Below, in pieces: positions 1 through 10,386 of a stretch of 64,000 nt of DNA; the first letter of the stretch is position 1, and every line of letters starts with the position of its first letter. The notes beneath the pieces were generated by a model, which was not told the origin of the DNA, did not search any database, and was given only the letters and a program-made list of their open reading frames with translations. Made by a program: the position numbers and the translations under genes. The stretch comes from Sulfitobacter sp. BSw21498. GTDB lineage: Bacteria > Pseudomonadota > Alphaproteobacteria > Rhodobacterales > Rhodobacteraceae. The stretch lies in the NCBI RefSeq assembly GCF_006064855.1, contig NZ_CP040753.1:1054001-1118000 (forward strand), given 5' to 3'.

Positions 1-863
1 ATTGGAAGCTGCTGGAGCGCCGACCACCCGACTTCCTTGTACCCGTCGTCACCATGCGGCAGGAAATACAGCGCTCGCCGATTGGCCGACGCCGGCACCT
101 CGGTGATCGTCATACACAGGGGCCCCGTCGCCGTCTGCACCGTCACCATTTTTCCCGTGCTAGATGGCAGCGCCCCGATGATCTGGCTAAGCGCGGTCAC
201 ACGCTTGCCCACCATTGCGCGCGCGGCGGCATTCATGAACAAAATGACGTCTGTCTGACTAACCATCACCATCGGCAACGCATAGCCTTTGGTGCCGGCA
301 ACCGCATCGCTTACGCCATACAGTGTTTCAAGCCGCCACAGCAGATCCTCGCCAACGCGGTGGACCGACAAACGCATGGTGCCGTCCCGTGTGGTGATGT
401 CGTCCTTTGCGGCGCCTGTATCGGAAGCCCGCAGAGCCAACCGTGCAGTCAGCGCAACGGGATCGGCAAAAAGCGTCACAAAAAGATCTGATACCTGCGC
501 CGGCGTGGGCCGGTTAAACGTTTCTATTGCAGCGGGGTTTTGCGTGATGATCGCGCCAGCTACGGTGGTCAAAACGCAGGGGTGCGGGTCTTCGGCAATC
601 GTTGCCGTAGCGGCGCTACGGTGCCTTTTTTTCTGGCTCTGGCGCAGCGCCGCATCGACGCATTTAACAAACACTGCGATCGCCACCGTGGCACTGGTGG
701 CCTGTAACACCATCGCAAGAGAGCGCGCGGGGGCGATGAGACTTAGAAGGGCGGCGGAAACGACAAAAGCTAAAAGCAATAGCGGACGTTTACCAAGAAA
801 TATTTCACGAACCGCACCATATTCCGCCAACACATTCTCCCCGACCTGTGGAACCAAGTCCAT
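1..863 (-). CDS. N-terminal part of a membrane-anchored PAS-type sensor protein (cut by the window edge)
   Basis: An open frame runs from an ATG at 863 leftward through the window edge: 287 codons without a stop, so the gene is incomplete here. Two hydrophobic segments (about residues 27-44 and 48-67) form a membrane hairpin. The cytoplasmic part then shows two PAS-like stretches, around VAGAIITQNPAAIETF and SQTDVILFMNAAARAM, separated by about 100 residues. This layout (two membrane helices, then PAS repeats) is that of hybrid sensor kinases such as CckA, but the kinase domain would lie outside the window, so that name is only a guess. No clear ribosome binding site supports the start. The gene is transcribed in the same direction as rsmB and guaB to its right. 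Confidence 0.6.
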   Translation of the reverse strand, partial: MDLVPQVGENVLAEYGAVREIFLGKRPLLLLAFVVSAALLSLIAPARSLAMVLQATSATVAIAVFVKCVDAALRQSQKKRHRSAATATIAEDPHPCVLTTVAGAIITQNPAAIETFNRPTPAQVSDLFVTLFADPVALTARLALRASDTGAAKDDITTRDGTMRLSVHRVGEDLLWRLETLYGVSDAVAGTKGYALPMVMVSQTDVILFMNAAARAMVGKRVTALSQIIGALPSSTGKMVTVQTATGPLCMTITEVPASANRRALYFLPHGDDGYKEVGWSALQQLP

Positions 864-944
864 TTAGGCGTATGAAGGTTAATGTGCTGTTAATTCGCGA
901 TCAGGTCAAAGAAAATGACACTCAAAAGTTGAGTTTAAATTATC

Positions 945-2105
945 TTAAACACGTTTAAAATGTGCGGTGAAAAATCCATCTCCCTGATTATCTACTTCAA
1001 ATCGTTGTGAAAAAACCTGCTTCCACCCGGAATTACGTGCAATGAATGCATCCGCGCGGTCCTCGTTCTCCGATTGCAGAACAGAGCACGTTGCATAGGC
1101 TAAAGTGCCCGTATCAGCAGTTAAGGTCGCCGCATGATCCAGAATTTTGTCCTGGATATGTGTCAATTCTTCCAGACGGCTGGCTGTAAATGTCCATTTC
1201 CCTTCGGGCGATCGACGCCATGAGCCGCTACCGGAACAAGGCGCGTCGCACAGCACAACATCATAAGGCGCTGCCCCTTCAAGCTCGTCCGTTTCCAACT
1301 GCTTAACGGTTGCACCTGCGCGTTCGGCACGCGCAGGCAGATCGATCATCCGGCGCGGGTCGATGTCGTGAGCAAAAACCGAAACATCGCGACGCGCTGC
1401 CATCGCCAGTGCCTTGCCACCGCCACCGGCGCAATAATCAAGCATACGGGTGCCGGCAGGCAGCGCTGCAACAACCGCTTGGCTGGCCGCATCCTGAAGT
1501 TCAACATCACCGTGCAAGTAACTGTCAGAATTACGAAGTTTACGTTCTCCGGAAGTCACCGTCAGGGCCGTTTCGCACAGATCATTGGCGCGCGTTTCGA
1601 TCCCGGCGTCTGCTAGCGCCTGGGTCACATTGGCCACCGATGCCTGCGCCGTATTAACCCGTACAGAAATCGGGGCCCGCGACTGGAGGGCCTGCGCGAC
1701 CGTGTCGGCCCGCTCCCCCAGCGATGCCTGAAACAGGGGTATGATCCAATCCGGCAGGTTCCATAAGACCGCCGCATCGCTCGGCGCATCGGGCACAGTG
1801 GCCTCGTCTTCGGAGAGCGGCAGCGGCGCGTGGCCCTGCCCGTTGAACAGCGGCCCAAGGTCGATCTCTTGCGCGCGCAGCACCCCAATCATCAGCGCCC
1901 GCCCGGTTTCGCCGGCCCCCAGGTGCGCCGCCAATCGCCGTTGCCGCAAGACATCGAACACGTGATCGCGTACCGCCGCACGGTCCTTGGACCCTGCATA
2001 GCGGCTGCCACGGGCCCAACGGGTCAAGGCTTGCTCTGCCGGAACGCCATCCGCCATTGTGTTCAAAATCTCGATGGCGGCAGAGATGCGCGCGCCGGGG
2101 GTCAT
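945..2105 (-). CDS. rsmB: RsmB/NOP-family rRNA (cytosine-5) methyltransferase
   Basis: The 386-residue protein belongs to the RsmB/NOP family, which transfers a methyl group from SAM to C5 of a cytosine in 16S rRNA. The SAM-binding fold shows LDYCAGGGGKALAMAA. The two family cysteines are in CDAPCSGSGSWRRSP and YATCSVLQSEN; one is the nucleophile and the other releases the product. The N-terminal 130 residues resemble the NusB-like RNA-binding part, shorter than in E. coli RsmB (429 residues). It follows guaB on the same strand after 38 bases, so the two are probably co-transcribed. The family is certain; the exact target cytosine is inferred from the family. Confidence 0.88.
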   Translation of the reverse strand: MTPGARISAAIEILNTMADGVPAEQALTRWARGSRYAGSKDRAAVRDHVFDVLRQRRLAAHLGAGETGRALMIGVLRAQEIDLGPLFNGQGHAPLPLSEDEATVPDAPSDAAVLWNLPDWIIPLFQASLGERADTVAQALQSRAPISVRVNTAQASVANVTQALADAGIETRANDLCETALTVTSGERKLRNSDSYLHGDVELQDAASQAVVAALPAGTRMLDYCAGGGGKALAMAARRDVSVFAHDIDPRRMIDLPARAERAGATVKQLETDELEGAAPYDVVLCDAPCSGSGSWRRSPEGKWTFTASRLEELTHIQDKILDHAATLTADTGTLAYATCSVLQSENEDRADAFIARNSGWKQVFSQRFEVDNQGDGFFTAHFKRV

Positions 2106-2143
2106 GCTTGAGTCACGTAGATTACGCCTTTGATAGGAGGGAC

Positions 2144-3628
<1,485 letters not shown>

Positions 3629-3819
3629 TCATATTTCATGGATGGGTCGCATTGGAAAGACCCTTTTGCACCTTAACGACATTGTGCAACGCAGCTATGT
3701 CACCACGGCGTGCGCGCACAGAGGCGCACAGGCGCAGATGACCGGCATTATGCCGCATCGTGGCTTTCGCCTGCCGCCTGCTACGCTATGGTGCGGCAAA
3801 GTGTTGAGGATAAAGATAG

Positions 3820-5856
3820 ATGAGCAACGATCCCCTTGTGGTATTCACGCCTTCGGGCAAACGCGGTCACTTTGCCAAGGGCACACCGGTGCTTACGGCG
3901 GCGCGGCAGTTGGGCGTCGATCTGGACTCCGTTTGCGGCGGGCGCGGGATTTGTTCGAAATGTCAGGTCTCTCCCGGCTATGGGCAGTTTTCCAAACACG
4001 GGGTCACCGTGGCCCAGGATGCCTTGTCGGAATGGAACAGCGTAGAGCAGCGGTATCAAGACAAGCGCGGACTGATCGAGGGCCGCCGTCTGGGCTGTCA
4101 GGCGCAAATCATGGGCGATGTGGTGATCGACGTGCCCGCCGAAAGTCAGGTCCACAAACAAGTCGTCCGCAAACGGGCCGAAGCACGCGATATCGTCCTG
4201 AACCCGTCGACCAAGCTCTTTTACGTCGAGGTTCTTGAACCCGACATGCACGACCCCTCGGGCGATCTTGAGCGTCTGTGCGATGCTCTGCTCGACCAAT
4301 GGGAGCTTGAGAACGTAAAGGCCGATTTGCAAATCCTGCAAACGCTGCAACCCGCTCTGCGCAAGGGCGCATGGAAAGTCACAGTTGCCGTGCATTTGGG
4401 CGATGATGAAAACCCGCCGCGGATCATGCATCTCTGGCCCGGTTTCTACGAAGGGTCGCTTTACGGGGTCGCGGTCGATCTTGGGTCGACCACCATCGCG
4501 GCGCACCTGTGCGATCTGCAAACCGGAGAGGTCGTGGCCTCTTCGGGCGTGATGAACCCGCAGATTCGCTTTGGCGAAGACCTGATGAGCCGGGTCAGCT
4601 ATTCGATGATGAACGAAGGCGGCGCGGCAGAGATGACCCGCGCGGTGCGCTCCGGCATGAACACGTTGTTTGACGAAATCGCCACCGAGAGCGGGATCGA
4701 CAAAGGCTTGATCGTGGACGCGGTTTTCGTTTGCAACCCGGTCATGCACCACCTATTTTTGGGGATCGACCCGTTTGAACTGGGGCAAGCGCCCTTTGCG
4801 CTGGCCACGTCGAACGCGCTGCGTCTACGCGCTATGGACCTGGACCTGAGCATCCACCCTTCGGCACGGGTCTATCTGCTGCCCTGTATCGCGGGCCACG
4901 TTGGTGCGGATGCGGCGGCCGTCGCCCTGTCGGAAGCGCCAGATAAATCAGACGATCTGGTGCTGGTCGTCGATGTGGGCACCAACGCTGAAATCTTGCT
5001 GGGCAACCGCGAAAAAGTGCTGGCCTGTTCCTCCCCCACGGGTCCCGCGTTTGAGGGCGCGCAGATCAGCAGCGGCCAACGCGCCGCACCCGGCGCGATC
5101 GAACGGGTAGAGATCGACCCCGTCACCAAGATTGCCCGCTTCAAGGTGATCGGCAGCGACCTGTGGTCTGATGATCCCGCCTTCGAGGCCGAGATTGGGG
5201 CCAGTGGCGTCACCGGCATCTGTGGCTCGGGCATCATTGAAATGGTCGCTGAAATGCGCGTCCACGGCATCGTCGACGCCCCTGGCCTGATCGGTACGGC
5301 TGAACAAACCGGATCGGCAAATGTCTTTGCCGACGGGCGCACCAATTCCTATCTGGTCTATGACGGCACTGCCGATGGCGGGCCACGCATCACCGTGACC
5401 AACCGCGACATCCGCGAAATCCAGATGGCCAAGGCCGCGCTTTACTCAGGGGCGCGTCTGCTGATGGATAAATTCGGTGTCGACAAGGTAGACCGCGTGG
5501 TGCTGGCCGGCGCATTCGGTGCGCATATCAGCCCTAAACACGCGATGATCCTTGGCATGATCCCTGACGCACCGCTGGACAAGGTCACATCGGCTGGCAA
5601 CGCGGCGGGCACCGGCGCACGCATCGCATTGCTCAACACCTCAAGCCGAGCCGAGATCGAAGAGACGGTCCGTAACATCCACAAGATCGAGACCGCCATC
5701 GAACCACGTTTCCAAGAGCATTTCGTCAACGCCTCTGCCATCCCCAACGCGGTAGAGCCCTTCCCGATCCTCAATAGCATCGTCACCCTACCAACCGAGA
5801 CGTTCAATACCGGCGGCGACAGCTCAGGCGGTACCCGCAGACGCCGCCGCCGCTGA
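3820..5856 (+). CDS. ASKHA-domain corrinoid-activation protein (RACo-like) with N-terminal [2Fe-2S] ferredoxin domain
   Basis: The 678-residue protein has a plant-type ferredoxin domain at its N-terminus, with cysteines C39, C45, C48 and C93 in the C-x5-C-x2-C...C pattern. A long DUF4445/ASKHA ATPase region follows; phosphate-binding segments include VDLGSTTIAAHLCDL, VVDVGTNAEILLGN and VVLAGAFGAHISPKHA. Proteins of this type use ATP to reductively reactivate corrinoid proteins that have slipped to Co(II) during methyl transfer. No corrinoid protein or methyltransferase gene is adjacent, so its partner must be encoded elsewhere. The C-terminus ends in an unusual run of arginines. The start is the ATG at 3820. 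Confidence 0.85.
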   Translation: MSNDPLVVFTPSGKRGHFAKGTPVLTAARQLGVDLDSVCGGRGICSKCQVSPGYGQFSKHGVTVAQDALSEWNSVEQRYQDKRGLIEGRRLGCQAQIMGDVVIDVPAESQVHKQVVRKRAEARDIVLNPSTKLFYVEVLEPDMHDPSGDLERLCDALLDQWELENVKADLQILQTLQPALRKGAWKVTVAVHLGDDENPPRIMHLWPGFYEGSLYGVAVDLGSTTIAAHLCDLQTGEVVASSGVMNPQIRFGEDLMSRVSYSMMNEGGAAEMTRAVRSGMNTLFDEIATESGIDKGLIVDAVFVCNPVMHHLFLGIDPFELGQAPFALATSNALRLRAMDLDLSIHPSARVYLLPCIAGHVGADAAAVALSEAPDKSDDLVLVVDVGTNAEILLGNREKVLACSSPTGPAFEGAQISSGQRAAPGAIERVEIDPVTKIARFKVIGSDLWSDDPAFEAEIGASGVTGICGSGIIEMVAEMRVHGIVDAPGLIGTAEQTGSANVFADGRTNSYLVYDGTADGGPRITVTNRDIREIQMAKAALYSGARLLMDKFGVDKVDRVVLAGAFGAHISPKHAMILGMIPDAPLDKVTSAGNAAGTGARIALLNTSSRAEIEETVRNIHKIETAIEPRFQEHFVNASAIPNAVEPFPILNSIVTLPTETFNTGGDSSGGTRRRRRR

Positions 5857-5879
5857 TTGGTGTTCTCAAGGCCAGCAAA

Positions 5880-5914
5880 GGGTGCGTCGGGCAAAAACCC
5901 CGCTTGACGCACCC
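5880..5914 (+). terminator. Inverted repeat after the ASKHA gene
   Basis: GGGTGCGTC (5880-5888) pairs perfectly with GACGCACCC (5906-5914) around a 17-base loop, 24 bases after the stop codon. No clear T-run follows, so it may be a weak terminator or an mRNA 3'-end structure. Confidence 0.4.
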
Positions 5915-5944
5915 GCCACATCGGATTAAGTCACCTCACGGCGC

Positions 5945-6018
5945 GCGGGTATGGTGAAAAGGTATCACGGCAGCTTCCCAAGCTTTAGTTACGAGTTCGA
6001 TTCTCGTTACCCGCTCCA
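5945..6018 (+). tRNA. tRNA-Gly, anticodon CCC
   Basis: A cloverleaf can be drawn by eye. The acceptor stem is GCGGGTA/TACCCGC (7 of 7 pairs), the D stem GTGA/TCAC, the anticodon loop TTCCCAA (anticodon CCC) and the T stem ACGAG/CTCGT with loop TTCGATT. The discriminator is T, followed by an encoded CCA at 6016-6018. The anticodon stem GCAGC/GCTTT has one C-U mismatch and one G-U pair, which is a little weak. The gene stands alone between the ASKHA gene and the extensin-like gene. Confidence 0.92.
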
Positions 6019-6090
6019 GGTCTTCCATTCAGTTTTGGTTATTCAGACAAGGTGTTTCGGCGCTGAATTTAGCACAGTTTTGGGCGATGC

Positions 6091-6894
6091 TTACTCTATC
6101 GCGCCACCTCCCTGTTCGCACAGGCGGTACCCCCGCGACCGTTCAATCACATCAAGATGCAAGTGGTCCGCATGCGAAGCGTTCGATCCCGGCCCCAGCA
6201 CGGTCGAAAAATCCAGACAGGCTGACGCCCTTACAGCATCTTGGAACGCCTCGGCCATAGTGCCCTGCGCCTCGCGCGGCTCGACTGCGATGGGGGGACC
6301 CTCCGCGAAGGTGAACCCCATAACGTCAAACGCATTCCCGAAAGCATGCTCTGACAATTTCCCATCGGGTGCATTGTTGCGGCGTCGGCAAATGTAGCCG
6401 GACCCGTTTTGGATGGACATCAAAGCGCCACGGTCGGTCATGCGCCGCGCAGCGGGAAGAACGAAATCTCGGGTCCATGTCGCCAGCGCATTGACAGCAG
6501 GGCAGCGCATGGTGGCGGCGGGGGTAATTTCCACGCCCGGCGCAATCTCGCTCACGGTCAAGGGGCGTAATATGCCGCAATCGGTATCGTCGGTCGGAAC
6601 GATGGGTGCCGCTTCGCTATAGGTGACCCCAAGCCCCTCTAGGTTTGCAAGACATGTGGCATAATCCGGATCGTTAAGCCGCAAGGTATCGCGCATTCCT
6701 TTGCCTCGTGGCTGGGAAATCGCGGGGTGGATGGACCCTTCATCGGGCGTTTCGACCTCAGTTTCAGCTTCCGCGCCTGCATCCGCATCGATCTGCACCG
6801 TTGGGCGGGGAACAGGACGGGCTGAACTGTCAGCTCCCGCAGCCAAAACGGCTGCCGGTTCCAACAGACAGAGGACAAAAACCGCAGCCCGCAT
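6091..6894 (-). CDS. Extensin-like C-terminal domain protein, exported
   Basis: The 267-residue protein starts MRAAVFVLCLL and has a signal peptide (cleavage near AAVLAAGA), so it is exported. A Pro/Glu-rich linker is followed by an extensin-like domain of the D-Ala-D-Ala carboxypeptidase/peptidoglycan amidase fold: CPAVNALATWTRDFV, YICRRRNNAPDGKLSEHAFG and NAFDVMGF. It probably acts on cell-wall peptides, but this is a family inference. The stop of the upstream L,D-transpeptidase and this ATG share one base (TGATG), which implies translational coupling and a joint cell-wall role. Confidence 0.82.
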   Translation of the reverse strand: MRAAVFVLCLLEPAAVLAAGADSSARPVPRPTVQIDADAGAEAETEVETPDEGSIHPAISQPRGKGMRDTLRLNDPDYATCLANLEGLGVTYSEAAPIVPTDDTDCGILRPLTVSEIAPGVEITPAATMRCPAVNALATWTRDFVLPAARRMTDRGALMSIQNGSGYICRRRNNAPDGKLSEHAFGNAFDVMGFTFAEGPPIAVEPREAQGTMAEAFQDAVRASACLDFSTVLGPGSNASHADHLHLDVIERSRGYRLCEQGGGAIE

Positions 6895-7844
6895 CAATCG
6901 ACAAACACGACTTCAACGCCTTCGCTGACCATATGGGCCAATTCCTCGACGTCCCAATTTGTGAACCGCACGCAACCGTGGCTTTCAGCGGTGAACAACG
7001 ACGCCGGCGTGTCCGTGCCGTGCAGACCATAGGTTGGCTTGGACAGGTCAATCCAGACCGACCCCACCGGACCGTTAGGACCTGGCGGCAGTGTCAGCTG
7101 TTCCTTGACGCCATCGGCGACAAAATTGACATCCGGATTGTAGCTATAGGTGGGATCAATTGCCACGGCTTCGACGGTCATATTGCCGCTGGGGGACGGG
7201 GTTTCATCCGACCCGATGGCTACGGGGTAATTGGTCATCATGTGACCGTCTGCTGCGTAAACAACAGCGCGGCGTTCGGATTTTCGGATCTCGATCCGCG
7301 CGACTTCGCCTTCCATCTTTGGCCCCACATCGGCCACGGTCAGCGTTTCACCTGCGGTAAAACGCGCGCCGGGGTTCAGCGACTTCAAGAAATCCTCGTC
7401 CATATGAAAGCGCTCGGCAAGACGTTCGGACACGCTGGTATAGCCCAGCTTTTCCATCTTGGCCTTCTCGGCCACGTGTTCGGGAATGGAAGCGGTGAGG
7501 TCGCTGGTGTCCTCTTCGGTCACCGTGTATTGCATCAGCACGGAGGGCGCTGCGTCACCGCCAAGGGCCGACCACACTTCGGAATCCAACAATCCGTCGA
7601 TCACAAAGCCTTCGCGCGCTTCAAAGCCGCGCAACGCGCTCTCGCTCATCGCGCCCTTATATCCATCGATGATCCCCGGAGAGATCCCGGCGCGGTCCAA
7701 AAGAACCTGCAAAACAACGGTGAGGCTGGATTGACCGTCAGTCAATGCCCCCCCCTGATACGTGGTGGACGCGATTTCATCAGGGTTGACGGCAAAGGCG
7801 GGAGACGCCAGCAAAAACGGAAGGGCTGCAGTAACAATACGCAT
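6894..7844 (-). CDS. L,D-transpeptidase (YkuD family) with peptidoglycan-binding N-terminus
   Basis: This exported murein cross-linking enzyme catalyses 3-3 cross-links or protein attachment to peptidoglycan. The chosen ATG gives MRIVTAALPFLLASPAFA, a clean signal peptide, with GAGG 9 bases upstream; ATGs slightly further upstream are also in frame. A peptidoglycan-binding-like domain is followed by a LysM-like stretch (LAERFHMDEDFLKSLNPG). The YkuD catalytic motif is HGTDTPASLFTAESHGCVRF, with the active cysteine in SHGCVRF. It is coupled to the downstream extensin-like gene. Confidence 0.9.
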   Translation of the reverse strand: MRIVTAALPFLLASPAFAVNPDEIASTTYQGGALTDGQSSLTVVLQVLLDRAGISPGIIDGYKGAMSESALRGFEAREGFVIDGLLDSEVWSALGGDAAPSVLMQYTVTEEDTSDLTASIPEHVAEKAKMEKLGYTSVSERLAERFHMDEDFLKSLNPGARFTAGETLTVADVGPKMEGEVARIEIRKSERRAVVYAADGHMMTNYPVAIGSDETPSPSGNMTVEAVAIDPTYSYNPDVNFVADGVKEQLTLPPGPNGPVGSVWIDLSKPTYGLHGTDTPASLFTAESHGCVRFTNWDVEELAHMVSEGVEVVFVD

Positions 7845-7942
7845 CAACATAATCCTCATTAATTTGAGTACCAACGCGCAAGGGTGTGTTTGGTTCAAGG
7901 TATCGAGAAAATGTTCGAATATGATGAACTCGGCTGTCCCCC

Positions 7943-9271
7943 TTATCGGGCGACGATAATATCGGCGCGCAGACCGCCAAGACTGTCCGAAGACCCCAAG
8001 CGCAGCATTCCACCATGAGCGCGGGCGATGTCCGTCGCGATGGCGAGGCCCAGCCCAACACCGCCGCTACCACTGTTTTGATTGCGTGCAGGATCAAGTC
8101 GAGAGAACGGTCGCACGGCTTCAATACGAAGGTCTTCGGGGATGCCTGGTCCGTCATCCTCGACCCTGATCCGTAACGTCTTGTCCGTCAGCAGCACCGA
8201 CACCTCGGCCCGCGCGCCATACCGCACCGCATTCGAAATCAGATTATCCACTGCCCGCAAAATCGCCATCCGGCGCAGACGGACAGTGCCCGTCCCGTCC
8301 CCCTCGGGCGGCAGCAAGGTCACGTTGCGCCCCGCACGCTGCGCGTCTTCTACCGCGGTTTGCATCAGCGCGTGGGGGTCCAGCGCTTCGGCCTCGCCCT
8401 CGGCTGTGCCTTTTGCGAAATCCAGAAACGCGTCCAGCATCCCCTGCATATCGTTGACATCTTGCAACAGCGGCTCTGCATCGTCATCGTCTATCATCGC
8501 CAGCCCAAGCCGCATCCGGGTGAGCGGCGTGCGCAAGTCATGACTGACGCCCGACAACATCAAGGTCCGCTGTTCGATCTGCCGCTCGATCCGCGCGCGC
8601 ATATCGACAAAAGCAGCCCCCGCCGCGCGCACTTCGACCGCTCCGGTGGGCGTATATGGCACATGTCGCCCCCGTCCAAAGGCTTCGGCTGCGCGGGCCA
8701 GACGTTTGATCGGGCGCAGCTGGTTGCGCAGATAAACGAACGAAATCAACGTCATCAAAAAGCCGAAGCTAAAGGTATACACAAACAGCTGATGGGGGTT
8801 TGACGCTGAAATACGGCGGCGTTCAAATTGGATATCCAGCGGGCCGAACCGTGACCGGGTATAAAGATGCACCCCCCCTGGTTGGGTCAAGTCGAGGCTC
8901 AAAAACGACGGCAGCTTACTCTCGAACCGCGCCACCATCACCCGGCCGGAATAGTCATACCATTTCATCCGGTTGCGCGACGGAATCTCGGCGGCGGAAA
9001 CTGGGGCAACGCGCATTTCGAGCACCGCGAGCTGATTTTGCACAGCGGCTGCAACGGCATCGGCTGTGGGGGCTGCCTCTACCAGCTGCATGACCAAGGC
9101 GACCTCGCGCAGGACCGTATCGGTCATCTGGTTGGTGACCCCCTCATAGTTCCGCTGCGCGAAGATAACGGTCATCACCAGTTGCAAGATCACCACCGGC
9201 AACAGCAAGATCAGGGCAGCACGCCCATAGATGCCGCGGGGCATATAACGTTTGAGCCAGACAAAGAACAT
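7943..9271 (-). CDS. EnvZ-like membrane sensor histidine kinase
   Basis: The 442-residue kinase has a transmembrane helix at about residues 17-37, a periplasmic sensor of about 120 residues, a second helix (FSFGFLMTLISFVYL), then HAMP. The HisKA segment SGVSHDLRTPLTRMRLG carries the phosphorylated His, and the ATPase domain has N box DNLISNAVRYG and G box GSGGVGLGLAIATDIA. No response-regulator gene is next to it: its left neighbour is an L,D-transpeptidase gene and its right neighbour a divergent MBL hydrolase gene, so the partner lies elsewhere. A cell-envelope role is suggested only by the neighbourhood. Confidence 0.88.
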   Translation of the reverse strand: MFFVWLKRYMPRGIYGRAALILLLPVVILQLVMTVIFAQRNYEGVTNQMTDTVLREVALVMQLVEAAPTADAVAAAVQNQLAVLEMRVAPVSAAEIPSRNRMKWYDYSGRVMVARFESKLPSFLSLDLTQPGGVHLYTRSRFGPLDIQFERRRISASNPHQLFVYTFSFGFLMTLISFVYLRNQLRPIKRLARAAEAFGRGRHVPYTPTGAVEVRAAGAAFVDMRARIERQIEQRTLMLSGVSHDLRTPLTRMRLGLAMIDDDDAEPLLQDVNDMQGMLDAFLDFAKGTAEGEAEALDPHALMQTAVEDAQRAGRNVTLLPPEGDGTGTVRLRRMAILRAVDNLISNAVRYGARAEVSVLLTDKTLRIRVEDDGPGIPEDLRIEAVRPFSRLDPARNQNSGSGGVGLGLAIATDIARAHGGMLRLGSSDSLGGLRADIIVAR

Positions 9272-9316
9272 GAGATAGACCTTAGCCAGCCCCCTGCCCC
9301 AGTGAAAGGCAAAACC

Positions 9317-10228
9317 ATGCTGCCCCCAGACGACTTTGACCCCGCCATCGGACCTGCCGAAACGCTAGAGCCAGGTTTGCGCCGCATTGTGGCCGACAAC
9401 CCCTCGCCCATGACCTATCGCGGGACCAATACCTATCTGCTAGGAACCCGCGGCATCGCGGTGATTGATCCCGGGCCCGCCTCGCAGTCCCATCTGCAGG
9501 CGATCCTTGATGCGATCGGGCCCGACCAGCACATCAGCCATATCATTGTGACCCACACCCATCTTGACCACTCGCCGCTGGCACGAGACCTTGCCCGCGT
9601 ATGTGCCGCACCAATCCTTGCATTCGGGGATGCTTTCGCCGGTCGGTCCGACGTGATGCAGCAACTGGCCGCCGCATCAGACATCGGCGGTGGCGAAGGC
9701 ATCGATGCGGAGTTCATCCCCGACCAGCTTCTCCGCCACGGAGAGACCATCGCCGGTGACGATTGGGAAGTGCAGGTGATTCATACACCCGGACATATCG
9801 GCAACCATATTAGCCTGCGGTGGGGCGACGCCTGTTTCACCGCAGACCACGTTATGGGCTGGGCCAGTTCGCTTGTGTCGCCCCCGGATGGGGATCTGAC
9901 CGACTTTATGGCGTCCTGCGCGGAACTGCAGCAAACCCGCTGGCGGGTGTTCTACCCTGGCCACGGTGCCCCGGTGACAGACCCTGCCGCGCGACTGGAT
10001 TGGTTGGTCTCGCATCGGCTTTCCCGCGAGGCAGATATCGTGCGTGCCCTAGAACACGGCCCCGCCACTGCTGCGGCGCTCGCCGCCGAAATCTACACCG
10101 AAACCCCGCCTGCATTGTTGGGTGCCGCGACCCGCAACGTCCTTGCACATCTGATTGACCTTACAGGAAAAAACAAGATTGCGCCCCTAGGTCCGCTTTG
10201 CGCCACGGCCTCATTTCGGAGGGTTTAA
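9317..10228 (+). CDS. MBL-fold metallo-hydrolase (LACTB2-like, with C-terminal winged helix)
   Basis: The 303-residue protein has the metal-binding motif H80-T-H82-L-D84-H85 (THTHLDHSPL), further ligands in HTPGHIGNH and DHVMGW, and a C-terminal region typical of the LACTB2/endoribonuclease-like branch. The start is the ATG at 9317, where the conserved region begins; a longer open frame to the left overlaps the divergent kinase gene. The substrate is unknown; relatives hydrolyse RNA or thioesters. It is the last gene before tRNA-Asn. Confidence 0.82.
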   Translation: MLPPDDFDPAIGPAETLEPGLRRIVADNPSPMTYRGTNTYLLGTRGIAVIDPGPASQSHLQAILDAIGPDQHISHIIVTHTHLDHSPLARDLARVCAAPILAFGDAFAGRSDVMQQLAAASDIGGGEGIDAEFIPDQLLRHGETIAGDDWEVQVIHTPGHIGNHISLRWGDACFTADHVMGWASSLVSPPDGDLTDFMASCAELQQTRWRVFYPGHGAPVTDPAARLDWLVSHRLSREADIVRALEHGPATAAALAAEIYTETPPALLGAATRNVLAHLIDLTGKNKIAPLGPLCATASFRRV

Positions 10229-10309
10229 AACTCTTTTGAAAAAATCTGGAAAAAAGTGACAAATCCCTCTGGACGCCGTAAATTACCATAGCTATACGGT
10301 GCAGACCGT

Positions 10310-10384
10310 TCCGACGTAGCTCAGCGGTAGAGCAGTTGACTGTTAATCAATTGGTCGTAGGTTCGATCCCTACCGTCGGAGCCA
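10310..10384 (+). tRNA. tRNA-Asn, anticodon GTT
   Basis: The cloverleaf is full: acceptor TCCGACG/CGTCGGA, D stem GCTC/GAGC, anticodon stem GTTGA/TCAAT with loop CTGTTAA, T stem GTAGG/CCTAC, discriminator G and encoded CCA. The gene is intact although its 3' end is an integration site: the segment 10366-10386 is repeated at 40990-41010. The gene therefore marks the left edge of the genomic island. Confidence 0.96.
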
Positions 10385-10386
10385 AT
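10366..10386 (+). repeat. attL: 3' end of tRNA-Asn, left boundary of the genomic island
   Basis: These 21 bases (the T-arm 3' half, acceptor strand, CCA and two flanking bases) recur without a mismatch at 40990-41010. Sequence beyond the repeat differs at the two sites. This is the signature of a tyrosine-integrase element that used the tRNA 3' end as attachment site and rebuilt the tRNA gene. Confidence 0.85.

Noticed and set aside
289..867. Plus-strand 192-codon gene at the left window edge
   Set aside because: The minus strand holds an open frame over the whole stretch with membrane helices and PAS-like segments, which is the better reading.
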